A DNA stretch of 43,676 nucleotides, taken from positions 1-43,676 of IMG/VR virus record IMGVR_UViG_3300048592_000487; one strand, written 5' to 3'. The DNA comes from a virus. Under the pieces are notes generated by a model, which was not told the origin of the DNA, ran no database searches, and saw nothing but the letters and a program-made list of their open reading frames with translations. The translations under genes and the position numbers were made by a program. Shown one piece after another: positions 14,712 to 24,051 of this stretch; the stretch's first letter is position 1, and each line of letters starts with the position of its first letter.

Positions 14712-14965
14712 CCCCCGCTGTGTTCGCGCTCCTCGCGCTCGAGCTGCTCGCCGGATGTGTCATCGCCTGGCAATCCATCTGCCACGTCAACCGCATGACG
14801 CGCAACACCAGTCTGTGCATCGTCGCCGCCTGGACCGCCCTGGGCGGCGCGGGTGCCGCACACGTCGCCGGCATCCTGGTCGGACACGCCGCCCCCGACC
14901 TCTACACCGCAGCGCTCCTCGCCGGCTTCGCGCTACTCCTCACCGCCGACAGGAGGCGCCTGTGA
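14708..14965 (+). CDS. Holin/antiholin-like membrane protein 2
   Basis: An 85-residue hydrophobic protein with about three membrane segments: AVFALLALELLAGCVIAWQ, LCIVAAWTALGGAGAAHVAG and LYTAALLAGFALLLTADRR. It overlaps the first holin-like gene by 4 nt and the endolysin by 4 nt. Paired small membrane proteins in a lysis cassette commonly act as holin and antiholin. Which is which cannot be told from sequence. AGGAGG near its 3' end serves the downstream endolysin. Confidence 0.7.
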   Translation: MTPAVFALLALELLAGCVIAWQSICHVNRMTRNTSLCIVAAWTALGGAGAAHVAGILVGHAAPDLYTAALLAGFALLLTADRRRL

Positions 14966-15726
14966 TCGTCGCATTCCTCAACCGCATCGGTCTACTGCGC
15001 CCCGCCACCGCTGCCGGCGGCGACAGCCACCCGGCGGCGCACCACTTGGGTGGCGCCGCCGAAATGGTCACCGGTACGCCTCGCCTCATCAGCCCCATCA
15101 CGATCGGCATGCTCGAAGCCCTCGGCGTCCGTCACGCCCTCGCCGTGCAATACGCTCCGCTGCTCGCCATCGCCGCCCATCGCTACCAGATCGACGCCTC
15201 GCCCCGCCGCATTGCCGCGTGGCTCGCGACGATCGCGCACGAGTCGGCCCGGCTCACGAAGACGGTCGAAAACCTCAGCTACTCGGCGCAGGGTCTCGCG
15301 CAGACGTGGCCATCGCGCTACGCTGACATGACCGGAGCCCCGAACGCCACGGCGATCAGAATCGCCCGTAGGCAAGAAGACATCGCAAACCTTACCTACG
15401 CCGGCCGGCTGGGCAACGGAAGCGCAAGGAGCGGCGACGGCTGGCGCTACCGCGGCCGTGGCCTGATCCAGATCACCGGCCGTTCCAACTACGCCGCCTC
15501 CGGCCTCGCCTTGGGGCTCGACCTCCTCGAGCGCCCCGAGCAACTCGAACAGCCCTACACCGCCGCCCTCAGCGCCGCCGAGTGGTGGAGCCGCCACGGC
15601 TGCAACGAGCTCGCCGACACCGGCGACCTCGCCGCCGTGACGCGAAAGGTCAACGGCGGGCTGACCGGCCTCGATGACCGCCTCAAGCTCTACGCCGCCG
15701 CCATGGCCTACCTCGGGAGCGCCTAA
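14962..15726 (+). CDS. Endolysin, glycoside hydrolase family 19
   Basis: A 254-residue peptidoglycan hydrolase. The GH19 lysozyme core runs from about 45 to 250. The likely catalytic acid is Glu94 in IAHESARL, with Glu103 in TKTVENLSYS as partner. The family block WRYRGRGLIQITGRSNY is well kept. The N-terminal 40 residues are Ala/His-rich and do not form a clear signal peptide, so export should need the holins. The start is GTG at 14962, supported by AGGAGG 5 nt upstream and the GTGA overlap with the preceding gene. Confidence 0.93.
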   Translation: MIVAFLNRIGLLRPATAAGGDSHPAAHHLGGAAEMVTGTPRLISPITIGMLEALGVRHALAVQYAPLLAIAAHRYQIDASPRRIAAWLATIAHESARLTKTVENLSYSAQGLAQTWPSRYADMTGAPNATAIRIARRQEDIANLTYAGRLGNGSARSGDGWRYRGRGLIQITGRSNYAASGLALGLDLLERPEQLEQPYTAALSAAEWWSRHGCNELADTGDLAAVTRKVNGGLTGLDDRLKLYAAAMAYLGSA

Positions 15727-15727
15727 T

Positions 15728-16126
15728 GTGGTCCCGCACCCCTACCGAGCTTTTCTGGCCCTGGTGGCTGTCGTGGTCGCTGGCCTGCTCGGCTACCGCC
15801 ACGGCGTGGAGACTGAGCGCGATGCTTGCGCCGCCGACGCGGCCCGCGTGGCGCACGCCGCTGCTACGGCTGCACGTCTCGACGCTGAGTCCGAGTCCGC
15901 GCGCCGGCTTGAGCAAGCCCAGCGCTTGGCTACGTCCGCCGCTGCATCTCGTGAGGCCCGACTAAATGGCCAGCTCCAGGCCCTTCGCGCGGCGCCTCGC
16001 CCCGATTGCGCTCTCCCTCCTGACCGCCTGCGCGACTACGCCGCCGCCGTCGCCGCAGCCAATCACGCAGCGCCCGAGCGAATGCCTGCGCGCGTGCCCC
16101 CAACTGCCGCAACCGACCGACGGTGA
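15728..16126 (+). CDS. Inner-membrane spanin (Rz-like)
   Basis: A 132-residue i-spanin that, with the outer lipoprotein, fuses inner and outer membranes at the end of lysis. It has an N-terminal anchor (AFLALVAVVVAGLLGYRHG). A periplasmic helical segment rich in Ala, Glu and Arg follows (about 30-85, likely coiled coil), then an Ala/Pro-rich tail. The GTG at 15728 puts the anchor at the N-terminus and lies 2 nt after the endolysin start of stop. The Rz1-like gene starts inside this gene in another frame, the classic embedded arrangement. Confidence 0.85.
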   Translation: MVPHPYRAFLALVAVVVAGLLGYRHGVETERDACAADAARVAHAAATAARLDAESESARRLEQAQRLATSAAASREARLNGQLQALRAAPRPDCALPPDRLRDYAAAVAAANHAAPERMPARVPPTAATDRR

Positions 16127-16220
16127 CGAGCTCGCCGTCGCCCTCTGGACATTCGACCTGATCGACGCAGCAGCCGAATGCAGACGCCTGCACGACGCCT
16201 GCCGCGCCGCCGCCCACTGA
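15966..16220 (+). CDS. Outer-membrane spanin lipoprotein (Rz1-like)
   Basis: An 84-residue o-spanin. It has a basic start, a hydrophobic segment and the lipobox LLTAC (Cys at residue 22), then Pro-rich TTPPPSPQPI as in Rz1 proteins. It starts within the Rz-like gene in a different frame and runs 94 nt past it. The C-terminal 45 residues (GDELAVALWT, DLIDAA, CRRLHDACR) are longer than in lambda Rz1. They are the part duplicated as a fragment at 5441-5575. The tape measure starts 8 nt downstream. Confidence 0.88.
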   Translation: MASSRPFARRLAPIALSLLTACATTPPPSPQPITQRPSECLRACPQLPQPTDGDELAVALWTFDLIDAAAECRRLHDACRAAAH

Positions 16221-16227
16221 GCCCCCG

Positions 16228-18819
16228 ATGGCCAAGAACCCCGTCACCCAGATCATCATCAGCGCAAAGGACGAAGCCTCGTCGGTCTTCTCCGGGCTCA
16301 AGGCGCACGCCGGCAAGATCGCCGGCGCCATCGCCGGCTACTTCAGCGCCAAGCTGTTCGGCGACGTGGTCGGCGCCGCGCGGGATTTCGAAACCGCCAT
16401 GTCGGCGGTGCAGGCTGCCAGCGGGGCCACCGGCGCCGAGCTCCAGGCCCTGCGCGCCGCGGCAGAAGAGGCGGGCGCCTCGACCAAATACTCCGCTGTC
16501 GAAGCCGCCAACGCGCTTGAAACGCTCAGCAAGGCCGGCTTGTCCGCCAGCGAATCGGCGCAGGCGCTGCCCGCCGTGCTCGACCTCGCCAGCGCTGGCG
16601 GCGTCGAGCTCGGCGCCGCGGCCGACTACGTCACCAAGGCCGTCAACGGCATGGGGCTCGAATTCAGCGAGGCGGGCAGGGTGGCCGACGTGCTGGCCAT
16701 GGGCGCCAATGCCTCGTCCACCTCGGTCGAAGGGCTCGCCGGTGCGCTCTCCTACGCTGCGCCGCTCGCCAACACCCTCGGCCTCTCGCTCGAGCAAACC
16801 GTTGCCATCATCGGCAAGTTCGCCGACGCCGGCATCGACGCCAGCCGCGCCGGTACCGCGCTCAACAGCATCCTCGCCCAGTTCAGCGACCCGGCCAGCA
16901 AGTTCCGCAAGGAGCTCGCCGCCGCCGGCATCACCACAGGCGACTTCGACCAGGCGCTGCGCCAGTTGGCCGCCGCCGGCCCCGCCGGCCAGCGCGCGAT
17001 CAACGCCGTCGGCACCGAAGCGGGCCCGGCTCTGCGCGCGCTCCTCAACCAGGGTATCGGCAGTCTCGACGAGCTCAAGGCCAAGCTCGACCAGTCCGCC
17101 GGCTCTGCGCGCACCTTTGCGGAGACCATGAGCAACAACCTCGACGGCGCCGCCAAAGGCTTCGGCAGCGCCTGGGATGCGCTGCTCATCAAACTCGGCT
17201 CGCCCGTCCTGCCCGTCCTGCGCGACCAGCTCAACGCCGTCTCCGACCGCCTGCGCGCCTTCGTCACCGACGGCACCGCCGAGGCTTTTGGTAGCGCGAT
17301 CAAGGCGGCATTCGAGTCTGCCGGTCGGTGGGTGCAGGAGTTCATCAGCAAGGTCGACTTCAAGCAGCTCGCCGCCGACATGCAGGCGTTCGCCGCGCGG
17401 GCGGGCGAGCTGTTCGACGCGCTCGGCACAAAGTCCGACGAGGTGGCACGCAATGCCACGATCGCCTTCGGGGTCATGTCGACCAGCCTGAATACGATCT
17501 TGGCTGCGGTCTACAAGGTCGGCGAGGCGTTCGCGGGGGTGGGCGGCAATATTGTGTCGGTCGCGGGCTGGATCGCCGAGGCCTTCGCGAAGATCACCTT
17601 CGGAGGCTTGTCGGCGAGCTTCGCCGCCGCGGCCGACGAGATCCGCATCGCGGCGGGTGGGCTGTGGGCGACGTCCGAGGCTTTCGCCCAGCAGAGCAGC
17701 GCCGCCTTCGATCGCGCCACCGCCGATGCCCTGCGCGTGCGCGAGGCCTGGGATGGCGTCGGTACCGGCGCTGCTGCGGCAGCGGCGCAGGCTACAACGG
17801 CGCTCGAGGCGGTAGAGACGCAGGCCGGCCTGACCGCCGACCAAGTCGCTGCCCTGGGCGATGGCGCCGTCGTCATGGGCGGCAAGGTCGAGCAGGCCGG
17901 CGCGCAGGCCGCAAGCGCCGCCGGCAACATCAGCGCCACCGGCACCGCGGCCAGATCAGCTGCGCAGGACGTGGCCACACTGGGCGTCAGCGCCGCGCAG
18001 GTCGCCGAGGCATTCCAGCGCCTGGGCGTCACAAGCACCGCAGAGCTCAAGCGCATCGCCGACAACGCGCTCGCCGACTACAACACCATCCGCAACAGCG
18101 GCACCGCTACAGCCGCCGACTTGCAGCGCGCATTCACCGCATACGCAGAGAAGTCCATCGTCGCGAACAACGGCGTCGCCTCTGCCACCTTGCAGGCAGA
18201 GGCTGCCATGCGCGGGCTCAAAATCGAAGTCGACGCCAGCGGCAAAGCGGTGGTCAGGGCGATGACCGAGGCCGCCACGGCCACCGACAAAGCCGCCGAG
18301 TCCGCAACCCGCGCAGCGGGCTCCTACACGCAGATGGCGGTCGCCGCAAAAGAGGCCGCCGATTCGGTCGGGCGCATCGGCCCCAACCTGGCCCAAGGCC
18401 CCCAGCGACAGAGCTACGAGGGCAGCGCCGCGTCGCCGGTGCTCGCCATCCTCAACCGCGCCGAGCAGCTCGGCGGGCTCGAACTGCGCAAACAGTTCGA
18501 GGAGCAGTACAGCAACCGCGCCCGCCGGCAGGGAATGCGCGTCGCTTCGTTCGGGATGGCCGACTACGCCGAATATTGGCAGAACGTCAATGACCAGCTC
18601 GACCAGATGCAGATCGAGCAGGAGCGCACCTCCGGCCGCTACCAGTCCAACGCCCCCCGCATCGTCGAGCAAAAGTCCCGCGAGGAGGTCGTCACCCACC
18701 GCGTCTCCGTCGGCATCGGCGCCGGCCGCACGACCACCGTCAACACCGCCAGCCGCGAAGACGCCGACGCCCTCGTCAACCTCCTCAAGCAGCTCGAATC
18801 CGACGCCCTGAGAGCCTGA
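16228..18819 (+). CDS. Tail tape measure protein (TP901 family)
   Basis: An 863-residue tape measure that sets tail length and is ejected during infection. The N-terminal 300 residues match the TP901 core (FETAMSAVQAASGATGAEL, ALETLSKAGLSASESAQALP, AGTALNSILAQF). Long Ala-rich helices follow at about 480-730. Hydrophobic stretches lie around 430-480 (VGGNIVSVAGWIAEAFAKIT). At 863 residues the tail should be fairly short for a siphophage, using roughly 1.5 angstrom per residue. No tail assembly chaperone pair with a slippery sequence precedes it. Confidence 0.93.
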   Translation: MAKNPVTQIIISAKDEASSVFSGLKAHAGKIAGAIAGYFSAKLFGDVVGAARDFETAMSAVQAASGATGAELQALRAAAEEAGASTKYSAVEAANALETLSKAGLSASESAQALPAVLDLASAGGVELGAAADYVTKAVNGMGLEFSEAGRVADVLAMGANASSTSVEGLAGALSYAAPLANTLGLSLEQTVAIIGKFADAGIDASRAGTALNSILAQFSDPASKFRKELAAAGITTGDFDQALRQLAAAGPAGQRAINAVGTEAGPALRALLNQGIGSLDELKAKLDQSAGSARTFAETMSNNLDGAAKGFGSAWDALLIKLGSPVLPVLRDQLNAVSDRLRAFVTDGTAEAFGSAIKAAFESAGRWVQEFISKVDFKQLAADMQAFAARAGELFDALGTKSDEVARNATIAFGVMSTSLNTILAAVYKVGEAFAGVGGNIVSVAGWIAEAFAKITFGGLSASFAAAADEIRIAAGGLWATSEAFAQQSSAAFDRATADALRVREAWDGVGTGAAAAAAQATTALEAVETQAGLTADQVAALGDGAVVMGGKVEQAGAQAASAAGNISATGTAARSAAQDVATLGVSAAQVAEAFQRLGVTSTAELKRIADNALADYNTIRNSGTATAADLQRAFTAYAEKSIVANNGVASATLQAEAAMRGLKIEVDASGKAVVRAMTEAATATDKAAESATRAAGSYTQMAVAAKEAADSVGRIGPNLAQGPQRQSYEGSAASPVLAILNRAEQLGGLELRKQFEEQYSNRARRQGMRVASFGMADYAEYWQNVNDQLDQMQIEQERTSGRYQSNAPRIVEQKSREEVVTHRVSVGIGAGRTTTVNTASREDADALVNLLKQLESDALRA

Positions 18820-18822
18820 CCC

Positions 18823-19215
18823 ATGACCGCCCACACCCTCGACGGCCTCGCGCTCCCCGCCGGCATGATCTGGCAAGACGAATTCGACTGGTCGCCCGCC
18901 CTGTCCGCGCAGGAATACAGCCTCACCGGCGCCCTCGTCATCGATGCCGGCACCCGCCAGGCGGGACGCCCCATCACCCTGGCCGCGTCCGACGACCGCG
19001 GCTGGTCGGGCATGACGCGCGACAAGCTCATCACCCTGCGCGCCAAGGCCGCCGTCGCCGGCGCCACCTACACGCTCACGCTCGCCGACGGCCGCAGCTT
19101 CACCGTCGCCTTCCGCCCCGGCGAAGAACCGATCAGCGCCCGCCAGGTGTGGGACCGCGAAGTCCCGCCCGCCGACTGGCCCTACGTCGTCACCCTCCGC
19201 CTCATCGAGATCTGA
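18823..19215 (+). CDS. Tail protein following the tape measure
   Basis: A 130-residue beta-rich protein starting 3 nt after the tape measure. Motifs include LPAGMIWQDEFDWSP near the N-terminus, YTLTLADGRSFTVAFRPGE in the middle and WPYVVTLRLIEI at the end. A strand-rich protein of this size directly after the tape measure usually belongs to the tail tip (distal tail or baseplate adaptor). I do not recognise a named family, so the role is from position. Confidence 0.65.
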   Translation: MTAHTLDGLALPAGMIWQDEFDWSPALSAQEYSLTGALVIDAGTRQAGRPITLAASDDRGWSGMTRDKLITLRAKAAVAGATYTLTLADGRSFTVAFRPGEEPISARQVWDREVPPADWPYVVTLRLIEI

Positions 19216-19216
19216 C

Positions 19217-22200
19217 ATGCCCATCCAAGAACAAAACATCGTTTTCGTCCGCTCGCAGGTCATGGACGACGTGCCCGAAGGCGGCGGCGCCGCCACCGGC
19301 ACGGTCATCGTCGACGGCCAGATGAACAACGTGTTCGAAGACATCAGCGACCTCGACCGCGCCTATGGCCGCTTTAGCCTCCGCAAGATCTTCCTCGCCG
19401 TCCGCACCCTCGACCGCGACCTCTTCGGCGGCGCCAAGACGGTCGTCACCGCGCTGCCCACCGATGATGCGCTCAGCTACACCCTGTTCTCCAACGGCGA
19501 CCCCTTCGACACCCGCGCCGAGGCCGCCGACCGCGTCGCGGCGTATTTGTACAAAGGCCCGATGTGGCATGGCTATCTGTATGAGGCGCACATCGCCGGC
19601 ATGCGCACCATCGCAGTGATCCAGAAGCCGGACTCCACGCTCCCGCCGATCGGCAAAACGCTCTGTCTCGTCCTCAACGAGGGCGAGATCAACGAGGTCG
19701 AGCAGTATGTGCGCGTCACCGAAGTTGCGGTCTCGGAGGCTGTATTTACGGACGGCGTAGACGCGCAAGGCAACGACCAGACGTACACGCGATGGATTGT
19801 CTCGCTATCCCTGTCCGACGCCCTGCGCGCGGACTTCCCCGGGCACACGCCCACCCGTCTCGACAGCGCGTATTCGTTCGTCGGCAAAACCCGCATCCGC
19901 GACACCACCGTCGCCGACGCCGCCAGCTACTACGGCGCCCAGCGCCTCACCGCAGCCGCGTCGATCGGCGACACTACGGTGCGCGCCGCGAGCATGTTCG
20001 CCTCGCTGGTGCCGTCGTCACAATCCGAGACGCCGATCGCAAACCGCGCCCTGGTGCCCACGGCCACGCTCACGCTGTCCGCCGGCTCGCGGCAGGTGGA
20101 GGTCGTGCAGCAGGCGCACACCGACGGCATCGATATCACCGCCGAAAACCGCGCCTACAACTACGTGCGCACGCTCAACCCATTGCCCGGCCCTGGTGCG
20201 CTCAACGTCGCGTATCGCGCAAATGGAAACTGGTACGAACTGGCGGACAACGGCGCCGGCACACTCAGCGGGTCCGACCCCGCGCTGGGGGGCGGAACGG
20301 TCAACTACACCACCGGCTCGACGGTCGTCACCCTCGGCGCGCTGCCCGACGTCGGCAGCGCGATCATCTACACTTGGGCGGCGCCCGCGCATTACGTCTC
20401 GCTGATCCCAGGATCCCCGCAGGCAGCACAGATTGTGTTCGAGGCGCCCGACTTGGTCGGCCCTCTCGTGCCCGGCAGCATCACCGTCACGTGGCGCACG
20501 CCCCGCGCGGGCGAAACGCCCGGCAGCGTGGTCACCGCTACAGACGCCACTGCCGGCGTGATCAGCGGAAACGGAATGACCGGGACGGTCGATTACACGA
20601 CGCCGCGCATCGAAATCAACGCAATCGCCGCCGACATCGACTCGACCATCACCGTCTCGTATAGCCGCGCGGCGGCAGAATCTCCGGCAACGAACCCCGG
20701 CCCTACGACCTATACGCACAGCTTCGGTCACGCCGTGCGCCCGCGCACGGTCCAGGTCCGGGTCACCGACCCGGTCTCCGGCGCCCAGATGACGCTGACC
20801 GACCTCAACGCCGACGGCAATCTCGTGCAGGCATACAACGCCGGCCCCAGCGCCGGCGGCAGCACGATGTACTGGACCACCTCCGAGGGCGCCGGGCTCG
20901 ACCTCGGCGTCGGTGCGCACGGGACGATCGACTACGCGACCGGCGCGGTCACCATCACGACCACGACCGCCACCGTGCGCTGGTGGCGGTGGCAGCAGGC
21001 CTCCGTCGGCGGGCTCTGGCAGTGGGTCCAGACCAATCAAACGAGCGTGCCGCTGCACGTGCTGTGGGATACCGCCGTGGCCGGCTCGACGACGGTCACC
21101 TCCCCCGGCTCGGCGTCGCTGTCGGTGCCTGCCGACAGTGCGCCCCATGTGCGCGTGGATCTCTCGCCCGCCGCGCCGACGCTGATCCCTGGCTCGCTCG
21201 AGCTCACCTACGGCGGCAAGACCTACCTCGACCGCGCCGGCAAGCTCTACACCGACATCACCCCGGGCAACCCGGGCGGCATCGAAGCGGGCACTGTCAA
21301 TTACGCCACCCTCGACGTGCGCATCACCTGGGCGCCCCCGGGCGCAACCGGCGCGCCGACGATCATCTCCGCCCTGGGCCGGTTCGGCGACTGGACGGCG
21401 ACCGAGGCCGTATTCCGCACCGAATCGTCGCCGATCAAGCCGCAGTCCCTCAGCATCACCGCAACCACCTCGGGCGCCAATTTCGGCACGTCCGAGCAAA
21501 TCTCCGGCACCTCGGACGCGGACGGCGTGATCTCCGGCGCGTACATGCTCGGGAGCATCAACTACGAGATGGGCGTCGCGCGCGTACAGTTCGGCACGCA
21601 TGCCGCCGGCGCGATCACGACCCCGCGCCCGGTGGAGGCCGATTCCGTCCGCTACAACGCCGTCAGCTACCGCTACCTCCCCCTCGACGCCGACATCCTC
21701 GGCATCGACGCCGTGCGCCTGCCCGCAGACGGCCGCGTGCCCATCTACCGTCCCGGCGACCTCGCCCTGGTCATGCACACCGCCGAGACCGCCCCGCAGA
21801 CCGTCACCAGCGGCGGCGTCATCAACTGCGGCAGGGCCCGCCTGGCATGGGTCCGCGTACTCGACGCCGACGGCGACACCGTGGCTGCAAACTACACGCT
21901 CGACCGCGAGCTCGGCACCGTCACCATCACCGACGCCACCGGCATCACCATGCCCATCACCGTCCGCCACACGGTGGCCGACCTGCGCCAGATCACGGAC
22001 GCGCAAATCACCGGCGAGCTCACCCTCGCGCGCCCGCTCACGCACAGCTACCCCGCGGACGAGTCCATCGTCGCGTCCTGCCTCATCCACGGCGATCGCC
22101 GCGCGCGCGTCTCCGCCGTGTGGGACCAGCAAACATGGGACGGCACGTGGTCCGACGCCCGCGTCGGCTCCGAAGCCATCGCCACCCTCGACACCATCGC

Positions 22201-22570
22201 GCACCCCGTCCAGGTCACCAACGAGGGCGCCGAGACCGAGCGCTGGCTGCTGCGCTGGACCACCACCACCACCGTCGAGCTCATCGGCCAGCGCCGCGGC
22301 CTCGTGTACAGCGGCCCATTCACCGCCGACATCGCCCCCATCAACCCGCGCACCCGCAACCCCGACGGCTCCGGCGGCGTGCCCTACCTGCGCATCCCTG
22401 TCGCCGCCAACGGCGGCGGCTGGAGCACCGGCAACGTCGTGCGCATCAACACCGTCGGCGCGCTGGCAGACATCTGGATCGCGCGCAGCATCCAGCAATC
22501 CGACGCCCCCTCCGGCGACGGCGCGGACGGCGTGGAGATCTACGCCCTCGGCAACGTCGACCGCCCGTAA
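19217..22570 (+). CDS. Large tail tip protein with GTVDY repeats
   Basis: An 1117-residue structural protein, almost entirely beta-rich. Five degenerate units carry a G-[TS]-[VI]-[ND]-Y block: GTVNYTTGSTV near 358, GTVDYTTPRIE near 455, GTIDYATGAV near 568, GTVNYATLDV near 691 and GSINYEMGVA near 779. The spacing of about 90-125 residues implies stacked beta domains. The N-terminal 230 residues (YGRFSLRKIFLAVRTLDRD) look like a separate docking domain. Long beta-repeat proteins downstream of the tape measure usually form the tail tip or central fibre. Confidence 0.75.
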   Translation: MPIQEQNIVFVRSQVMDDVPEGGGAATGTVIVDGQMNNVFEDISDLDRAYGRFSLRKIFLAVRTLDRDLFGGAKTVVTALPTDDALSYTLFSNGDPFDTRAEAADRVAAYLYKGPMWHGYLYEAHIAGMRTIAVIQKPDSTLPPIGKTLCLVLNEGEINEVEQYVRVTEVAVSEAVFTDGVDAQGNDQTYTRWIVSLSLSDALRADFPGHTPTRLDSAYSFVGKTRIRDTTVADAASYYGAQRLTAAASIGDTTVRAASMFASLVPSSQSETPIANRALVPTATLTLSAGSRQVEVVQQAHTDGIDITAENRAYNYVRTLNPLPGPGALNVAYRANGNWYELADNGAGTLSGSDPALGGGTVNYTTGSTVVTLGALPDVGSAIIYTWAAPAHYVSLIPGSPQAAQIVFEAPDLVGPLVPGSITVTWRTPRAGETPGSVVTATDATAGVISGNGMTGTVDYTTPRIEINAIAADIDSTITVSYSRAAAESPATNPGPTTYTHSFGHAVRPRTVQVRVTDPVSGAQMTLTDLNADGNLVQAYNAGPSAGGSTMYWTTSEGAGLDLGVGAHGTIDYATGAVTITTTTATVRWWRWQQASVGGLWQWVQTNQTSVPLHVLWDTAVAGSTTVTSPGSASLSVPADSAPHVRVDLSPAAPTLIPGSLELTYGGKTYLDRAGKLYTDITPGNPGGIEAGTVNYATLDVRITWAPPGATGAPTIISALGRFGDWTATEAVFRTESSPIKPQSLSITATTSGANFGTSEQISGTSDADGVISGAYMLGSINYEMGVARVQFGTHAAGAITTPRPVEADSVRYNAVSYRYLPLDADILGIDAVRLPADGRVPIYRPGDLALVMHTAETAPQTVTSGGVINCGRARLAWVRVLDADGDTVAANYTLDRELGTVTITDATGITMPITVRHTVADLRQITDAQITGELTLARPLTHSYPADESIVASCLIHGDRRARVSAVWDQQTWDGTWSDARVGSEAIATLDTIAHPVQVTNEGAETERWLLRWTTTTTVELIGQRRGLVYSGPFTADIAPINPRTRNPDGSGGVPYLRIPVAANGGGWSTGNVVRINTVGALADIWIARSIQQSDAPSGDGADGVEIYALGNVDRP

Positions 22571-22583
22571 ACAGGAGCACGCA

Positions 22584-23732
22584 ATGCCCAAAGCAGACAC
22601 CTCCGTAAAGTGGTTCCACTCCGACATGCCCGGCGCCCCCGCGTTGCGGGGCGAGGCCGGCGCCCTGCTCGAAGTCCTTGACGCGTGCCTCATCAACGGG
22701 TTCGACCCGCGCACGCCCGACAGCATCACAGTGGCGGGCGAGGTCGCTACGGTCACCCTCGGCGGCGGCAACCCGTTCGAGAAGCACGCGGTCGTCGCGA
22801 TCACCGGCGCGAGTGTCGCCGCCCTCAACGCCGAGTGGCGCATCGCCACCAGCGCGGCAACCTCGTTCACGTTCGCCTGCCCCGGCGTGGCCGATGGGCC
22901 GGCCACCGGCGCGACCGTCAAGCGCGCCCCCGCGGGATGGGCCAAGCCGTTTGCGGATGTCAACGTCGGGGTCTATCAGTCGCTCGACCCGGCGAGCACG
23001 CAGCTGTACCTGCGGGTCGCGGATACGGATGCCCGCAACGCCCTCGTCCGCGGCTATGAGCAGATGACAGACGCAAACACGGGCTCCGGGCTATTCCCTA
23101 CGAACGTCCAACGTCCGAATGGGTTGAGTTGGGCAAAGTCCAACGAGGCCAGCGCAGCCCACAAGCGGTGGGCTGTGTTCGCGGATGGGTCGATCGTTTA
23201 TGTCTATCTCGCGACATATGGCGCGCTTGTTCCGACCCTGGTCGGGTTTGGCGATCTCGTTTCGTTTCTCGCAGAGGATCGATATCACTGTGTCATTGTG
23301 GGCAGTGCGGCAATCCCCAACACGTCATACCCCGGGCTCAACGTAGGGCTGGTGACGCCCGCCGTGTCGGCGGGGTGCTACGTCGCGCGTGCCTCGAGTC
23401 AGACCGGCGCCGCGGCGCAGTGGGCCAGGAGCACCGCATTCGCAACGGTATCGGGATACCCCTATGGGAGCGGGAAATCCGCGCCAATCGGCGGGGAATT
23501 GCTCCTTTCATGGCCCGTGTTTGCGGATGACGTGGGCGCGAACAATACAATCCCGATTCGTGGGTATGTCCCCGGGGTGATTGCGCCGCTGCACCCCGCT
23601 TATACGGGCGTGCTGGTCGAGCCCTTCGATGGTTCTGGTGCGTTTGAGGGGCGTTCGCTCGTGGGGTTGATGGTCGGCGAAGCTGCACAGTATGGCTCGA
23701 TCGTGATCGACGTAACCGGCCCGTGGAGGTGA
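22584..23732 (+). CDS. Tail tip structural protein
   Basis: A 382-residue protein with an N-terminal block VKWFHSDMPGAPALRGEAG and ALLEVLDACLINGFD. This resembles a recurrent but uncharacterised family in tail modules of beta- and gammaproteobacterial phages. The middle is rich in short strands and contains LYLRVADTDARNALVRGYE. CAGGAG lies 8 nt before the ATG. Base composition is a little lower after about 23080, a possible sign that the C-terminal half was exchanged, as is common for host-contact domains. Confidence 0.7.
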   Translation: MPKADTSVKWFHSDMPGAPALRGEAGALLEVLDACLINGFDPRTPDSITVAGEVATVTLGGGNPFEKHAVVAITGASVAALNAEWRIATSAATSFTFACPGVADGPATGATVKRAPAGWAKPFADVNVGVYQSLDPASTQLYLRVADTDARNALVRGYEQMTDANTGSGLFPTNVQRPNGLSWAKSNEASAAHKRWAVFADGSIVYVYLATYGALVPTLVGFGDLVSFLAEDRYHCVIVGSAAIPNTSYPGLNVGLVTPAVSAGCYVARASSQTGAAAQWARSTAFATVSGYPYGSGKSAPIGGELLLSWPVFADDVGANNTIPIRGYVPGVIAPLHPAYTGVLVEPFDGSGAFEGRSLVGLMVGEAAQYGSIVIDVTGPWR

Positions 23733-23735
23733 TCC

Positions 23736-24050
23736 GTGTTCATCCGGCTAGGAATTCGCGCAATCACACCGCCTCGCCCCCTCGGCTGGCTGTCGGGAAC
23801 GACCGCGATCGCGGGCGACCCTGACGCCCCGGTGCGCCGGCGCGTACAGATCGTAGAGTCCGCATCAAATGCACACGGCCACGTGTGGCCCAACATGGGT
23901 ACATTCGTCACGTGGTCATGGGCCGACCCATTGGGCAACTGGGAGGTCACCGGCCTCGATCCGGCAAAGCGCTACCACGCCATTGCATACGACCACACCG
24001 GCCAGTACGACCCGGTCATCAAACTCAATCTCGTGCCCTCAGTCGATTGA
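23736..24050 (+). CDS. Small tail-module protein
   Basis: A 104-residue protein starting at GTG 23736, 3 nt after the previous stop and preceded by GGAGG. The C-terminal part reads VTWSWADPLGNWEVTGLDPA then YHAIAYDHTGQYDPVIKLN, a compact Trp- and Tyr-rich beta fold that may be a small carbohydrate-binding or fibre domain. It lies within the tail tip operon. No named family is recognised. Confidence 0.65.
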   Translation: MFIRLGIRAITPPRPLGWLSGTTAIAGDPDAPVRRRVQIVESASNAHGHVWPNMGTFVTWSWADPLGNWEVTGLDPAKRYHAIAYDHTGQYDPVIKLNLVPSVD

Positions 24051-24051
24051 C

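Noticed and set aside
15726-15965. ATG frame of 79 codons starting at the endolysin end
   Set aside because: It overlaps the Rz-like frame, which has the proper membrane anchor and helical domain and the embedded Rz1; the alternative has no support.
16063-17844. A 593-codon - strand frame opposite Rz1 and the tape measure
   Set aside because: The tape measure is clear on the + strand and the opposite frame is low in complexity.
20018-22963. A 981-codon open frame on the - strand opposite tail tip genes
   Set aside because: It spans two genes on the + strand and has the Arg/Val/Gly-rich composition of a shadow frame, with no recognisable motif.
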